Assembly (NCBI RefSeq): GCF_030297675.1
Contig: NZ_AP028142.1
Coordinates: 496,001 to 560,000 of the forward strand
Length of the DNA stretch: 64,000 nt
Direction: 5' to 3'
Origin: Polynucleobacter sp. HIN11
Lineage (GTDB): Bacteria; Pseudomonadota; Gammaproteobacteria; Burkholderiales; Burkholderiaceae
A program made the translations under genes and the position numbers. The notes beneath the pieces were generated by a model. That model had not been told where the DNA came from, searched no databases, and saw only the letters and a list, made by a program, of their open reading frames with translations. Position 1 is the stretch's first letter. Every line of letters starts with the position of its first letter. This document shows positions 16,084-25,078 of this stretch, piece by piece.

Positions 16084-17445
16084 ATGGCGAAGACCAAAAC
16101 CCTATATGTTTGCCAAGCGTGTGGAGGCAGTTCTCCTAAATGGCAGGGCCAATGTCCTGCATGCGATGCATGGAACACGCTTGAAGAGTCTTTGGCCGAG
16201 ACTGCCAACCATCGTTTTCAAGGACTTGCGAAATCAATCCCACGACAAAAATTAGTGAGCATTGAAGCGCAGGATTCGCCACGCTTGCCCACGGGAATTT
16301 CGGAGCTCGATCGCGTGCTGGGTGGGGGATTGGTGGCGGGTGGTGTGGTCTTGCTCGGCGGTGATCCTGGGATTGGTAAGTCCACTTTATTATTACAAGC
16401 CCTCGCTGAGCTGAGTATTCAAGGGATTGATGTTTTATATAGCTCCGGGGAGGAGTCCGCCGCTCAAATTGCATTGCGTGCTCAGCGGATTTCTTTAAAT
16501 GCACCTCAACTTGAAATCTTGGCAGAGATTCAGTTAGAAAAGTTATTGCTATCGGTTGAGGCTGCTCAGCCACAGGTATTAGTGGTTGACTCTATCCAGA
16601 CTTTGTATTCCGAGGCATTTACATCTGCGCCTGGATCAGTCGCTCAGGTACGTGAGTGTGCCGCGCAGTTAACACGTCTCGCAAAGTCAAGCGGTATCTG
16701 TATTTTATTAGTTGGCCATGTCACCAAAGATGGCCATTTGGCTGGTCCACGCGTACTCGAACATATTGTCGATACCGTTTTATATTTTGAGGGGGATACG
16801 CATTCGTCATTTCGCTTAGTGCGCTCGATTAAAAACCGCTTTGGTGCGGTCAATGAGCTCGGCGTCTTTGCAATGACCGAGAAAGGTCTCAAGGGTGTCA
16901 ACAATCCGTCCGCTCTTTTTCTATCGCAACATCCGCAAACAGTACCTGGTTCCTGTGTATTGGTAACTCAAGAGGGGAGTCGACCGCTGTTAGTTGAGAT
17001 TCAGGCGCTAGTTGATACGGCGCATATTCCTAACCCTAGACGCCTAGCGGTTGGCTTGGAACAAGCACGTTTGGCGATGCTGTTGGCGGTCTTGCACCGT
17101 CATGCCGGCATTGCCTGCTTTGATCAAGATGTCTTTTTGAATGCAGTGGGCGGGGTCAAAATTACCGAACCAGCTGCTGACCTTGCGGTTCTGCTTGCGA
17201 TCACATCATCAATCCGTAATCGCGCTCTTCCAAAGCATTTAGTGGTATTTGGGGAGGTTGGTTTGGCGGGAGAAATTCGCCCATGCCCGCGAGGTCAGGA
17301 GAGGCTCAAGGAAGCTGCCAAATTGGGATTTAAGATTGCGATTATTCCAAAGGCTAATTTGCCAAAAACAAAAATTGCTGACTTGCAAATGATTGCAGTC
17401 GAGCGAATTGATGAGGCGATTGCTGCTGTAAACGACTTGTTCTAG
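16084..17445 (+). CDS. radA: DNA repair protein RadA
   Basis: A 453-residue RecA-like motor that promotes branch migration in recombination intermediates. It has the N-terminal zinc finger (Cys10, Cys13, Cys24, Cys27), Walker A GGDPGIGKST (92-101), Walker B VLVVDSIQTL, the RadA-specific KNRFG motif (SIKNRFGAVNELGVFAM, near residue 250) and a C-terminal Lon-protease-like domain (about 290-453, VGGVKITEPAADLAVLLA). The length matches the family (about 455-460). Its last four bases overlap the end of convergent prmB. Confidence 0.97.
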   Translation: MAKTKTLYVCQACGGSSPKWQGQCPACDAWNTLEESLAETANHRFQGLAKSIPRQKLVSIEAQDSPRLPTGISELDRVLGGGLVAGGVVLLGGDPGIGKSTLLLQALAELSIQGIDVLYSSGEESAAQIALRAQRISLNAPQLEILAEIQLEKLLLSVEAAQPQVLVVDSIQTLYSEAFTSAPGSVAQVRECAAQLTRLAKSSGICILLVGHVTKDGHLAGPRVLEHIVDTVLYFEGDTHSSFRLVRSIKNRFGAVNELGVFAMTEKGLKGVNNPSALFLSQHPQTVPGSCVLVTQEGSRPLLVEIQALVDTAHIPNPRRLAVGLEQARLAMLLAVLHRHAGIACFDQDVFLNAVGGVKITEPAADLAVLLAITSSIRNRALPKHLVVFGEVGLAGEIRPCPRGQERLKEAAKLGFKIAIIPKANLPKTKIADLQMIAVERIDEAIAAVNDLF

Positions 17446-18347
17446 CGGCTTAAATCCTCTGCCTCAATCAAGCATACCTGTCGATCACCCGCAGATACCT
17501 CCATCCAAATCGGGGAAAGATGCCCAAAAGCTTTTTGGAAATGATCAAATTCATTACCGATCTCAAGTACTAATGCGCCGCGTTCATTCAAGTATTCGCC
17601 GGCGGAGTGAATAATTTGTCGAATCAGATCCATGCCATCTGATCCGCCAGCCAGTGCCTCGCGCGGCTCAGCACAGTACTCTGGAGGCAGAGATTGCATC
17701 GATTGTTCATTCACATAGGGTGGATTGCAAATAATTAAATCAAATCGTAAGTCCTGCTGGGCAATGGGTTCCCATAAGTCGCCATGCAGTAATTCAATGC
17801 GATCGCTTAAGTGATGGCGATCGAGATTGCGAGCAGCCAGAGCTAGAGCCGGCAAAGAGAGATCGCTTGCCACAACCTGCAAGTCGGGGTAGTAAAGTGC
17901 CATGAGAACCGCGAGCGAACCATTGCCTGTGCATAAATCAAGCACCTTGCCATCTGCGGGTAACCAGGACTCAAGGGATTCGTGAGCGATTAACTCGGCG
18001 ATGAATGAGCGCGGGATAATGCTTTGCGGAGTGCAGTCAAAGGGCACTCCCATTAACCACGCCTCGCCCAAAAGGTAGGCAAGGGGTTGACGTGATTCAA
18101 TCCGTTTTTGTGCCACCTCGAAAGCCTTTTGGCTAAGTCCTCCAGAAATCATCGAGTCTAAATCCTCAAGCGTTTCTGAGGGCGATTGCTCTAATTGCTT
18201 ACTAACAATCCACAATGCCTCTGCCTGCGCATTACTCGCACCATGTCCGTAATGAAGATCGGCTGATTCCAAAAGACTCTGAATGCGTTGACAACACGCA
18301 TTAATTGTCATGCTGGGAAAATTGGTTGGTATGGGAATGGGGTCCAT
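17442..18347 (-). CDS. prmB: Ribosomal protein L3 glutamine methyltransferase PrmB
   Basis: A class I SAM-dependent methyltransferase of the HemK group. The catalytic NPPY motif is ICNPPYVNEQSM, and the SAM-binding region is VLDLCTGNGSLAVLMA. The segment RQPLAYLLGEAWLMGVPF followed by IIPRSFIAELI matches PrmB (which modifies L3) better than PrmC (which modifies release factors). The start is uncertain: ATG 18347 (MDPIPIPTNF) is preferred here, ATG 18311 (MTINACC) and an upstream TTG at 18380 are alternatives, and none has a good Shine-Dalgarno. It follows dapE closely and overlaps the radA end by four bases. Confidence 0.88.
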   Translation of the reverse strand: MDPIPIPTNFPSMTINACCQRIQSLLESADLHYGHGASNAQAEALWIVSKQLEQSPSETLEDLDSMISGGLSQKAFEVAQKRIESRQPLAYLLGEAWLMGVPFDCTPQSIIPRSFIAELIAHESLESWLPADGKVLDLCTGNGSLAVLMALYYPDLQVVASDLSLPALALAARNLDRHHLSDRIELLHGDLWEPIAQQDLRFDLIICNPPYVNEQSMQSLPPEYCAEPREALAGGSDGMDLIRQIIHSAGEYLNERGALVLEIGNEFDHFQKAFGHLSPIWMEVSAGDRQVCLIEAEDLSR

Positions 18348-18372
18348 GGGCAATAGCTTACCCAGCAAATCC

Positions 18373-19521
18373 TTAGGCAATTAGCTTTTCAAGTGCGCGA
18401 CGATAAATATTTTTTAGAGGCTCAATCGAGTTGAGTGCCACGCGTTCGTCAATCTTGTGGCTGGTTGCATTCACGGGTCCAAACTCAATGAGCTGCGAGC
18501 AAATTTTGGCAATGAACCGACCATCGCTGGTACCACCGGTAGTCGAGAGCTCCGTTTGAACCTGGGTTTCAGCCAAAATGGCCTCGCGCATAGCGCCCGC
18601 TAATTCGCCATCGCCGGTTAAAAATGGTTCGCCACCTAAGGTCCAATCAATACTGAACTGAAGATTGGCGTTACGTAAGATCGACTCAAGCCCAGCTTTT
18701 AACTGCTCTGGGGTGCTTTCGGTGGAGAATCGGAAATTAAAGTCAATCACCAACTCGCCAGGAATGATATTGTTCGCACCCGTACCGGCATGAATGTTTG
18801 AGATCTGAAAACTGGTTGGCTGAAAGTATTGGTTGCCGCAATCCCACTCTTTAGCGACTAATGCTGCAAGGGCTGGAGCAACCTCATGAATCGGATTGCG
18901 ACCTAAATGAGGGTAGGCAATATGCGCCTGAATCCCTTTGACTTTTAATTTCCCCGAAAGCGATCCGCGTCGCCCATTTTTGATCATATCGCCCAAGCGC
19001 TCTACAGAGGTGGGCTCACCAATGATGCAGTAATCCAGTTTTTGACCACGATTTTTAAGGAGGTCGCATACGACTACGGTGCCATCATGGGCAGGACCTT
19101 CTTCATCGCTAGTAATTAAGAAGGCAATTGATCCAGAGTGATTCGGGTGTGCCTGTACAAATTCTTCGGTTGCTACTACAAAACCAGCAAGGGAAGTTTT
19201 CATATCCGCAGCGCCACGACCGTACAGAAATTGATCGCGCTCAGTAGGGGCAAACGGGTCATTAGTCCACTGCTCGAGTGGTCCGGTTGGAACAACATCC
19301 GTATGTCCAGCAAAGGCTAATACTTTGCCTTGGGAGTTTTTACCTCGTTTGATTGCCCAAAGATTGGTCACTTGAAAGTGTTCTGGACCGCTGACGATGG
19401 TTTCGACCTCAAAGCCAATTGCTGCTAAGCGCTTTGCAATCAGCTCTTGGCATCCGCCATCCGCAGGAGTCACCGAGCGACATGCAATTAGCTCTTTGGT
19501 CAGCGTAAGGGCCGTATTCAT
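18373..19521 (-). CDS. dapE: Succinyl-diaminopimelate desuccinylase
   Basis: A 382-residue M20-family zinc hydrolase that removes succinate from N-succinyl-L,L-diaminopimelate, a late step to lysine and peptidoglycan meso-DAP. Zinc ligands and catalytic residues are visible: AGHTDVVPTG (His73, Asp75), GRGAADMKTS (bridging Asp107), SDEEGPAHDGT (Glu140-Glu141), and the C-terminal TGGTSDGRF. I start at ATG 19521; a TTG three bases earlier is in frame but less likely. It lies 3 bases after the dapD stop, so the two lysine/DAP genes form an operon on the minus strand. Confidence 0.96.
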   Translation of the reverse strand: MNTALTLTKELIACRSVTPADGGCQELIAKRLAAIGFEVETIVSGPEHFQVTNLWAIKRGKNSQGKVLAFAGHTDVVPTGPLEQWTNDPFAPTERDQFLYGRGAADMKTSLAGFVVATEEFVQAHPNHSGSIAFLITSDEEGPAHDGTVVVCDLLKNRGQKLDYCIIGEPTSVERLGDMIKNGRRGSLSGKLKVKGIQAHIAYPHLGRNPIHEVAPALAALVAKEWDCGNQYFQPTSFQISNIHAGTGANNIIPGELVIDFNFRFSTESTPEQLKAGLESILRNANLQFSIDWTLGGEPFLTGDGELAGAMREAILAETQVQTELSTTGGTSDGRFIAKICSQLIEFGPVNATSHKIDERVALNSIEPLKNIYRRALEKLIA

Positions 19522-19524
19522 CAA

Positions 19525-20352
19525 TTAGTCACGCAAGAGTTCATTAATAGCCGTCTTCGCTCTGGTTTGAGCGTCAACTTTTTTCACAATCACTGCTGCG
19601 TACAAGCTGTATTTACCATTACTGGCTGGAATCGATCCTGGAACCACGACGGATCCTGCCGGAACACGACCATAATGAACCTCACCAGTTTCGCGGTCAT
19701 AAATCTTGGTACTCTGGCCAATATAGACGCCCATTGAGAGAACGCTGTTTTCTTCAATCACCACTCCTTCAACCACCTCGGAGCGAGCGCCAATAAAACA
19801 GTTGTCTTCGATGATGACAGGACCCGCTTGAATGGGCTCTAGGACACCACCAATACCTACGCCGCCAGAGAGGTGAACGTTTTTACCGATTTGCGCACAG
19901 GATCCAACCGTGGCCCAGGTATCGACCATCGTACCTTCGTCCACATAGGCGCCAATATTGACATAGGAGGGCATGAGCACAACATTTTTGCCAATGAATG
20001 AGCCGCGACGAGCAAAAGCGGGTGGCACCACCCGAAACCCACCTTTGGCAAAGTCTTCGGATGAGTAATTTACAAATTTGCTGGGTACCTTGTCGTAAAA
20101 CTGGGTAAAGCCACCGGCTGACATTGGCTGGTTGTCTTCAAGGCGAAACGAAAGCAATACCGCTTTTTTGACCCACTGATTGACATCCCATTGACCCACG
20201 CCTCGTTTTTCGGCAACCCGAATTGAGCCATTGTTGAGACCGTCTAAAACAGTGCTAACTGCTTGTTTAATGTCGACCGGCGCTGAGCTCGGAGATAAAT
20301 TCCCACGGTTTTCCCAGGCTTGTTCAATAGTGTTTTGGAGGGCTTGCGTCAT
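19525..20352 (-). CDS. dapD: Tetrahydrodipicolinate N-succinyltransferase
   Basis: A 275-residue enzyme that succinylates tetrahydrodipicolinate using succinyl-CoA, the step before the aminotransferase in the DAP pathway. The N-terminal helical domain (to about residue 100) is followed by a left-handed beta helix of hexapeptide repeats (VLMPSYVNIGAYVDEGTM, QIGKNVHLSGGVGIGG, CFIGARSEVVEGVVI). The length equals E. coli DapD (274). It is the first gene of the dapD-dapE(-prmB) unit and is divergent from smc across a 179-base AT-rich gap at 20353-20531 that must hold both promoters. I see no single convincing promoter pair there. Confidence 0.96.
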   Translation of the reverse strand: MTQALQNTIEQAWENRGNLSPSSAPVDIKQAVSTVLDGLNNGSIRVAEKRGVGQWDVNQWVKKAVLLSFRLEDNQPMSAGGFTQFYDKVPSKFVNYSSEDFAKGGFRVVPPAFARRGSFIGKNVVLMPSYVNIGAYVDEGTMVDTWATVGSCAQIGKNVHLSGGVGIGGVLEPIQAGPVIIEDNCFIGARSEVVEGVVIEENSVLSMGVYIGQSTKIYDRETGEVHYGRVPAGSVVVPGSIPASNGKYSLYAAVIVKKVDAQTRAKTAINELLRD

Positions 20353-20531
20353 AAGGTGTAGATAACTATAGGATTGATAAGGATTTTTAGAAAAAACTGA
20401 AATATAAATACTTAATAGTCATTATATTGGGGCTTGTACGGAAGGGTTAAATGGTCCTGGGATTGTTATCATCTTGGATTAGAACGTTTAGACCATTAAT
20501 CCCCTAATTTGCCTTACTAAGAAGAACATCC

Positions 20532-23500
20532 GTGCAACTGAAATCAATCAAATTATCTGGCTTCAAATCTTTTGTTGACCCAACCCATTTTGAGTTACCT
20601 GGCCAGTTAATTGGTGTGGTTGGTCCGAATGGTTGTGGTAAGTCGAACATTATTGATGCGGTTCGCTGGGTTCTAGGAGAGTCACGGGCGAGCGAGTTGC
20701 GCGGTGAGTCGATGCAAGACGTCATATTTAATGGCTCTGGCTTACGTAAACCATCTGGTCGGGCCAGCGTAGAACTCATTTTTGATAATGCCGATGGTCG
20801 TGCACAAGGTCAATGGTCTAGTTTTGCTGAGCTCTCAGTTAAGCGTGTTTTAACCCGCGACGGTAACTCAAGTTACTACATCAACAATCAGGTGGTACGC
20901 CGTAAAGACGTACAAGATATTTTTCTTGGAACCGGCCTTGGACCGCGTGCATACGCGATTATTGGCCAAGGCACTATTTCTCGTATTTTGGAGTCCAAGC
21001 CCGAGGAGTTACGCGTTTTTCTAGAGGAGGCTGCTGGCGTCTCGAAATATAAGGAGCGCCGCAAAGAAACCGCTGCCCGCTTAGAAGACACTCAGGAGAA
21101 TCTCGTTCGCGTTCAGGACATTTTGCGGGAGCTAGAACAGCAGTTAGCACGTTTGGAAGCACAGGCTGAGGTGGCTAGTCGTCATAACGAACTGCTGACT
21201 CAGATGAAATCCCAGCAGCAATTGCTGTGGTTTGTAAAGCAAACAGAGTCGGGCAAGGAACAAGAGAAACATGCCAACTCGATTCGGGAAACCCAGGTCA
21301 AATTAGAAGAAGAAACTGCAAAGCTGCGTCACGCAGAGTCCGAGCTAGAAACGATGCGCACGCAGCAGTATGCACTGCAGGACGTGGTATCCAAAGCACA
21401 GGGCGATTTATACGAAACCAATGCGGAAATCAGTCAAGTTGAAGCCGAGATTAAATACGTTCATGAATCCCGCCAACGCCTTCAAGAGCAAGTCGCTGAT
21501 TTGCAGGCCCAGCTTGATCGCTGGACTACGCAAGAGAAGGAGGCCGCTCAAGCGCAGCGCCAGGCTGAGCAAGAGTTCCGGGCTGCGAGTGAGAACGAGA
21601 CAAAATTGCAAGCAGAGTTTGGGGCTCTGCAATCGCAAGCACCTTCTTATGATGAACGTTTGCAGTCGGCAACCCAAGCACTCGATGGCGCGCGTGCTGC
21701 ATTAGCAAGCCTTGAGCAGCGACTTGTTAGTCTGCAAGAACGGATTCATGCTGGTGAAGCCCAGTTTGAAGACGCCACCTCACGGTCGACTCGTTTACAG
21801 GATGAGTTAGCGACGATGCGTAAACCAGATGACCAAGCATTGCAAATGGCTACAGATCGTCACATCATGGCTTTGCGCAAAGCGGAAGAGGCAAAAGCTA
21901 AGGCGCTTCAAAACCAAGAGCACGTGCCTGTCACCGATGCCAAGCGGCAAGCTGCATTGGATCAGATTCAAAAAGCCAATCAGGATGTGCAGCAAAGCGA
22001 GGCCAAACTCAGCGCACTGGCTGCTTTACAAGCAAGTGTTCAAGCACAAGGCAAGATTGGCCCTTGGTTAGAAAGTAAAGGCTTAAAAGAGAGTAAACGC
22101 TTATGGCAGGAGCTTAAAGTTGAAAAGGGTTGGGAGCCCGCTCTGGAGTCAGTATTACGCGAGCGCCTAGCGGCATTAACCGGTAAAAGTCTGAATGAGA
22201 CTCTAAGCCTTGCTAAAGAGGCGCCACCAAGTCGCTTAGCCATTCTTTTGACCGATGATTTGGAGTCTGGGGAGATTAAGGCTCCATCGGGATTTGTGCC
22301 ATTTATCTCACGTGTGCAGGCATCTGGTGTCATCGCCAATGTTTTGCAAGAGTGGTTGAGCAATATTTATATCGCTGATACCTTAGAGGATGCGTTACGG
22401 CGACGTACACAACTCACCCGTGGCGCTGCTTTGGTCACCGCACAAGGACATTTGGTGACGCGCGCTGGTGTCCAGCTGTATGCACCTGATTCTGAGCAGG
22501 CGGGAATGTTGGCTCGTGCACAAGAGATGGCAAGCCTTGAGAAGCAACTTAAGGCGCAACAGTTAATTCAGAGCGAGTTGCAAAGCGAGCTCGAGCAAGC
22601 TAATGCGAACTATCAGGCTGCACTTGCTGCTGCCGATCAATCCCGAGTTGCCGCAGAGCAAGCCGTTCAAGAGGCGCATGCCTTTGAAGTTGAAAAAATG
22701 CAATTAGTGCAAGCTAAAGAGCAGTACAGTACTCGGGCTGCACAAATCGATTCTGAGTTATCGGAAATTAATCAACAGTTAAATAGTATTTCTGTGACGA
22801 AGACTCAAACTGAAGAGCAGCTCCGGGATACGAACGCACAAAAATCAGACCTGGAATCTCAGCTCTCAACTGCTCAGAATGACCTGGAGCAAGCTAGTGC
22901 TGCTCGCGAGGAATTGCGCCTTGCTTTGCGTCAAGCCGAAATGACTGCTCAAGAAGCCACATTTAATACTCGCTCCTTACAGCAACGCATCAATGATCTA
23001 CAGCGTGATCAAAGTACTGCTAGAACCCAAATTATGGAGCTTCAGGACCGCTTTGATGCTAATCAAAACGAGCTAAAGACCTTGAGTGATGAGGCAGCAC
23101 AAAACAAACTACAAAGCTTGTTGGTCACCCGTTCTGAGCGCGAGGCTTCGTTAGCAAAGGCTAGAACCGAGCAAGAGGCGATGCAGCACCAGTTACGTCA
23201 GGCGGATGAAGCGCGTTTAATGCTTGAGCAAACCCTACAGCCGATGCGCGACCGAGTGGTTGATCTGCAGTTGCGAGAGCAAGCAGCTCGCTTGAGTTAT
23301 GAGCAGTTCACAACTTTATTGAATGACGATGAGGCGGATTACCAAGCACTTGCTGAGCGCTATAGCCCAGATCTGCGTGCGAGCAGTCTGCAAGGAGAGG
23401 TCACTCGCCTTAATAATGAGATTCAATCATTGGGACCCGTCAATATGGCTGCTCTTGATGAGCTATCGAGTAGCCGTGAGCGCAAGTCATTCTTAGATGC

Positions 23501-24047
23501 GCAATCAGCCGATTTAAATGAGGCGATCCAGACATTGACAGATGCGATTGCAAAGATTGATGCTGAGACACGTGATCTATTGCAAGGCACATTTGATCAG
23601 GTGAACACCCATTTTGGGCGATTGTTCCCTGAGCTCTTTGGTGGTGGTAATGCGCAGCTCGTTATGACAGGCGAAGAGATCTTAGATGCAGGTGTCCAAG
23701 TGATGGCGCAGCCGCCCGGTAAGAAAAATAGCACAATTCATTTACTCTCCGGTGGGGAGAAGGCTCTGACAGCTATCGCCTTAGTCTTCTCCTTATTCTT
23801 ACTAAATCCAGCACCGTTCTGTTTGCTCGATGAGGTGGATGCACCCCTTGATGATGCGAATACAATGCGCTATTCTGAGATGGTCGCACGGATGTCGGAT
23901 AAAACTCAGTTCGTCTTTATTTCACACAACAAGATCACCATGGAAATTGCCAGCCAATTAATTGGCGTTACGATGCAGGAACAAGGCGTATCGCGGATTG
24001 TTGCTGTTGATATTGCGTCGGCTGTTTCGATGGTGGAGGCGGCTTAA
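20532..24047 (+). CDS. smc: Chromosome segregation ATPase Smc
   Basis: A 1171-residue SMC protein that compacts and separates newly replicated chromosomes with ScpA and ScpB. The N-terminal head has Walker A GVVGPNGCGKSNII (28-41). Long coiled coils rich in Gln, Glu, Ala and Leu surround a hinge domain near residues 500-640 (IGPWLESKG to about QLYAPDSEQ). The C-terminal head has signature LSGGEKALTAIAL and Walker B FCLLDEVDAPLDDAN. The start is GTG at 20532 after an AAGAAG ribosome-binding site. No scp or muk genes are nearby. The stop overlaps the zipA start by one base (TAATG). Confidence 0.97.
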   Translation: MQLKSIKLSGFKSFVDPTHFELPGQLIGVVGPNGCGKSNIIDAVRWVLGESRASELRGESMQDVIFNGSGLRKPSGRASVELIFDNADGRAQGQWSSFAELSVKRVLTRDGNSSYYINNQVVRRKDVQDIFLGTGLGPRAYAIIGQGTISRILESKPEELRVFLEEAAGVSKYKERRKETAARLEDTQENLVRVQDILRELEQQLARLEAQAEVASRHNELLTQMKSQQQLLWFVKQTESGKEQEKHANSIRETQVKLEEETAKLRHAESELETMRTQQYALQDVVSKAQGDLYETNAEISQVEAEIKYVHESRQRLQEQVADLQAQLDRWTTQEKEAAQAQRQAEQEFRAASENETKLQAEFGALQSQAPSYDERLQSATQALDGARAALASLEQRLVSLQERIHAGEAQFEDATSRSTRLQDELATMRKPDDQALQMATDRHIMALRKAEEAKAKALQNQEHVPVTDAKRQAALDQIQKANQDVQQSEAKLSALAALQASVQAQGKIGPWLESKGLKESKRLWQELKVEKGWEPALESVLRERLAALTGKSLNETLSLAKEAPPSRLAILLTDDLESGEIKAPSGFVPFISRVQASGVIANVLQEWLSNIYIADTLEDALRRRTQLTRGAALVTAQGHLVTRAGVQLYAPDSEQAGMLARAQEMASLEKQLKAQQLIQSELQSELEQANANYQAALAAADQSRVAAEQAVQEAHAFEVEKMQLVQAKEQYSTRAAQIDSELSEINQQLNSISVTKTQTEEQLRDTNAQKSDLESQLSTAQNDLEQASAAREELRLALRQAEMTAQEATFNTRSLQQRINDLQRDQSTARTQIMELQDRFDANQNELKTLSDEAAQNKLQSLLVTRSEREASLAKARTEQEAMQHQLRQADEARLMLEQTLQPMRDRVVDLQLREQAARLSYEQFTTLLNDDEADYQALAERYSPDLRASSLQGEVTRLNNEIQSLGPVNMAALDELSSSRERKSFLDAQSADLNEAIQTLTDAIAKIDAETRDLLQGTFDQVNTHFGRLFPELFGGGNAQLVMTGEEILDAGVQVMAQPPGKKNSTIHLLSGGEKALTAIALVFSLFLLNPAPFCLLDEVDAPLDDANTMRYSEMVARMSDKTQFVFISHNKITMEIASQLIGVTMQEQGVSRIVAVDIASAVSMVEAA

Positions 24048-25069
24048 TGCCGCTTGATCAGTTTGCATCTCAGTTGGGTTTATCAGAGCTTCAACTAGCG
24101 CTTGGAGCGGTTGGGGTTCTGTTCCTAACTTGGGTGGTGATCTATAACATTCGCAATGCTCGAGCAAAATCTAAAGTAACTGAAGAACGTGTTGAGCCAG
24201 ATTCCAATGTCTCTAATGACGTTCCAATTGAGGCTTCCCCCGTTTCTGTCGATACAGTAAACCAAGGCCCAGCACCTCAAACGATTGATCCCCGGATCGA
24301 TTGCGTGATCACTCTGCGTTTTAACCAAGCCATTTCTGGGTTGGAGATTTTGGAGGCTCTTAAATCGTGGAGCGATCTGCCAATTGCGTGGATGGCCGAT
24401 GGGCTTCATGCAACCGGTGCAAATGAGGGTATTTGGGAGCCCCTAGAGGCAGATCATTCGTACTTAGAAATTCAGCTCGCGGTTCAACTCGCCAGTCGGC
24501 GTGGTCCCATTGGGGTTCTTGAGTTATCGGACTTTTGTTCCCGTGTTCAGGTATTGGCGGAGTCCTTGGATGCCCAAATTGATATGCCAGCTGTAAATAC
24601 TATGCTAGAGAGTGCAAAAGAACTGGATGCCCTTGCTGCGCAAAGCGATATTTTGTTGGGAATGAACATTGTGTTTGATCAGCAAACATGGTCTTGGCCC
24701 CATATTGAGTCAGCCCTTACCCAAAGAGGCTACCGCATGAGCCCTCAGGGATATGCCTTTGAATATGCAGTAGATGGTAAGCCAGTATTTCGGACAGGGA
24801 CATTTGATCGGCAAGCGCCAATTGGACAAATTACTTTCTTACTGGAAGTGCCTGTGGTTGCACAACATTTGCGACCCTTTGAGCTGATGCTCAATGAGGC
24901 TGCGGATGTGGCACAGACCTTGCAAGGACGCTTGGTTGATGACAACGGAGTTCACTTGACTGAGAACTCGGTGTATGTGATTCGCCAACAACTTGATTCT
25001 CTTTATGCTCAGCTTGACAAAGCAGGCATCCCTGCAGGGTCCGGCACTGCACTCCGTTTATTCTCTTAG
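24047..25069 (+). CDS. zipA: Cell division protein ZipA
   Basis: A 340-residue membrane protein that tethers FtsZ to the inner membrane. An N-terminal hydrophobic segment (about residues 16-34, LALGAVGVLFLTWVVIYNI) is followed by a basic stretch, a short acidic/proline linker and a C-terminal FtsZ-binding domain from about residue 85 onward (DCVITLRFNQAISGLEILEA). The N-out, cytoplasmic C-terminal domain layout is that of ZipA. The linker is shorter than in E. coli, as in other betaproteobacteria. It sits between smc and ligA; zipA-ligA is a conserved pair. Confidence 0.9.
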   Translation: MPLDQFASQLGLSELQLALGAVGVLFLTWVVIYNIRNARAKSKVTEERVEPDSNVSNDVPIEASPVSVDTVNQGPAPQTIDPRIDCVITLRFNQAISGLEILEALKSWSDLPIAWMADGLHATGANEGIWEPLEADHSYLEIQLAVQLASRRGPIGVLELSDFCSRVQVLAESLDAQIDMPAVNTMLESAKELDALAAQSDILLGMNIVFDQQTWSWPHIESALTQRGYRMSPQGYAFEYAVDGKPVFRTGTFDRQAPIGQITFLLEVPVVAQHLRPFELMLNEAADVAQTLQGRLVDDNGVHLTENSVYVIRQQLDSLYAQLDKAGIPAGSGTALRLFS

Positions 25070-25078
25070 GACAAGATC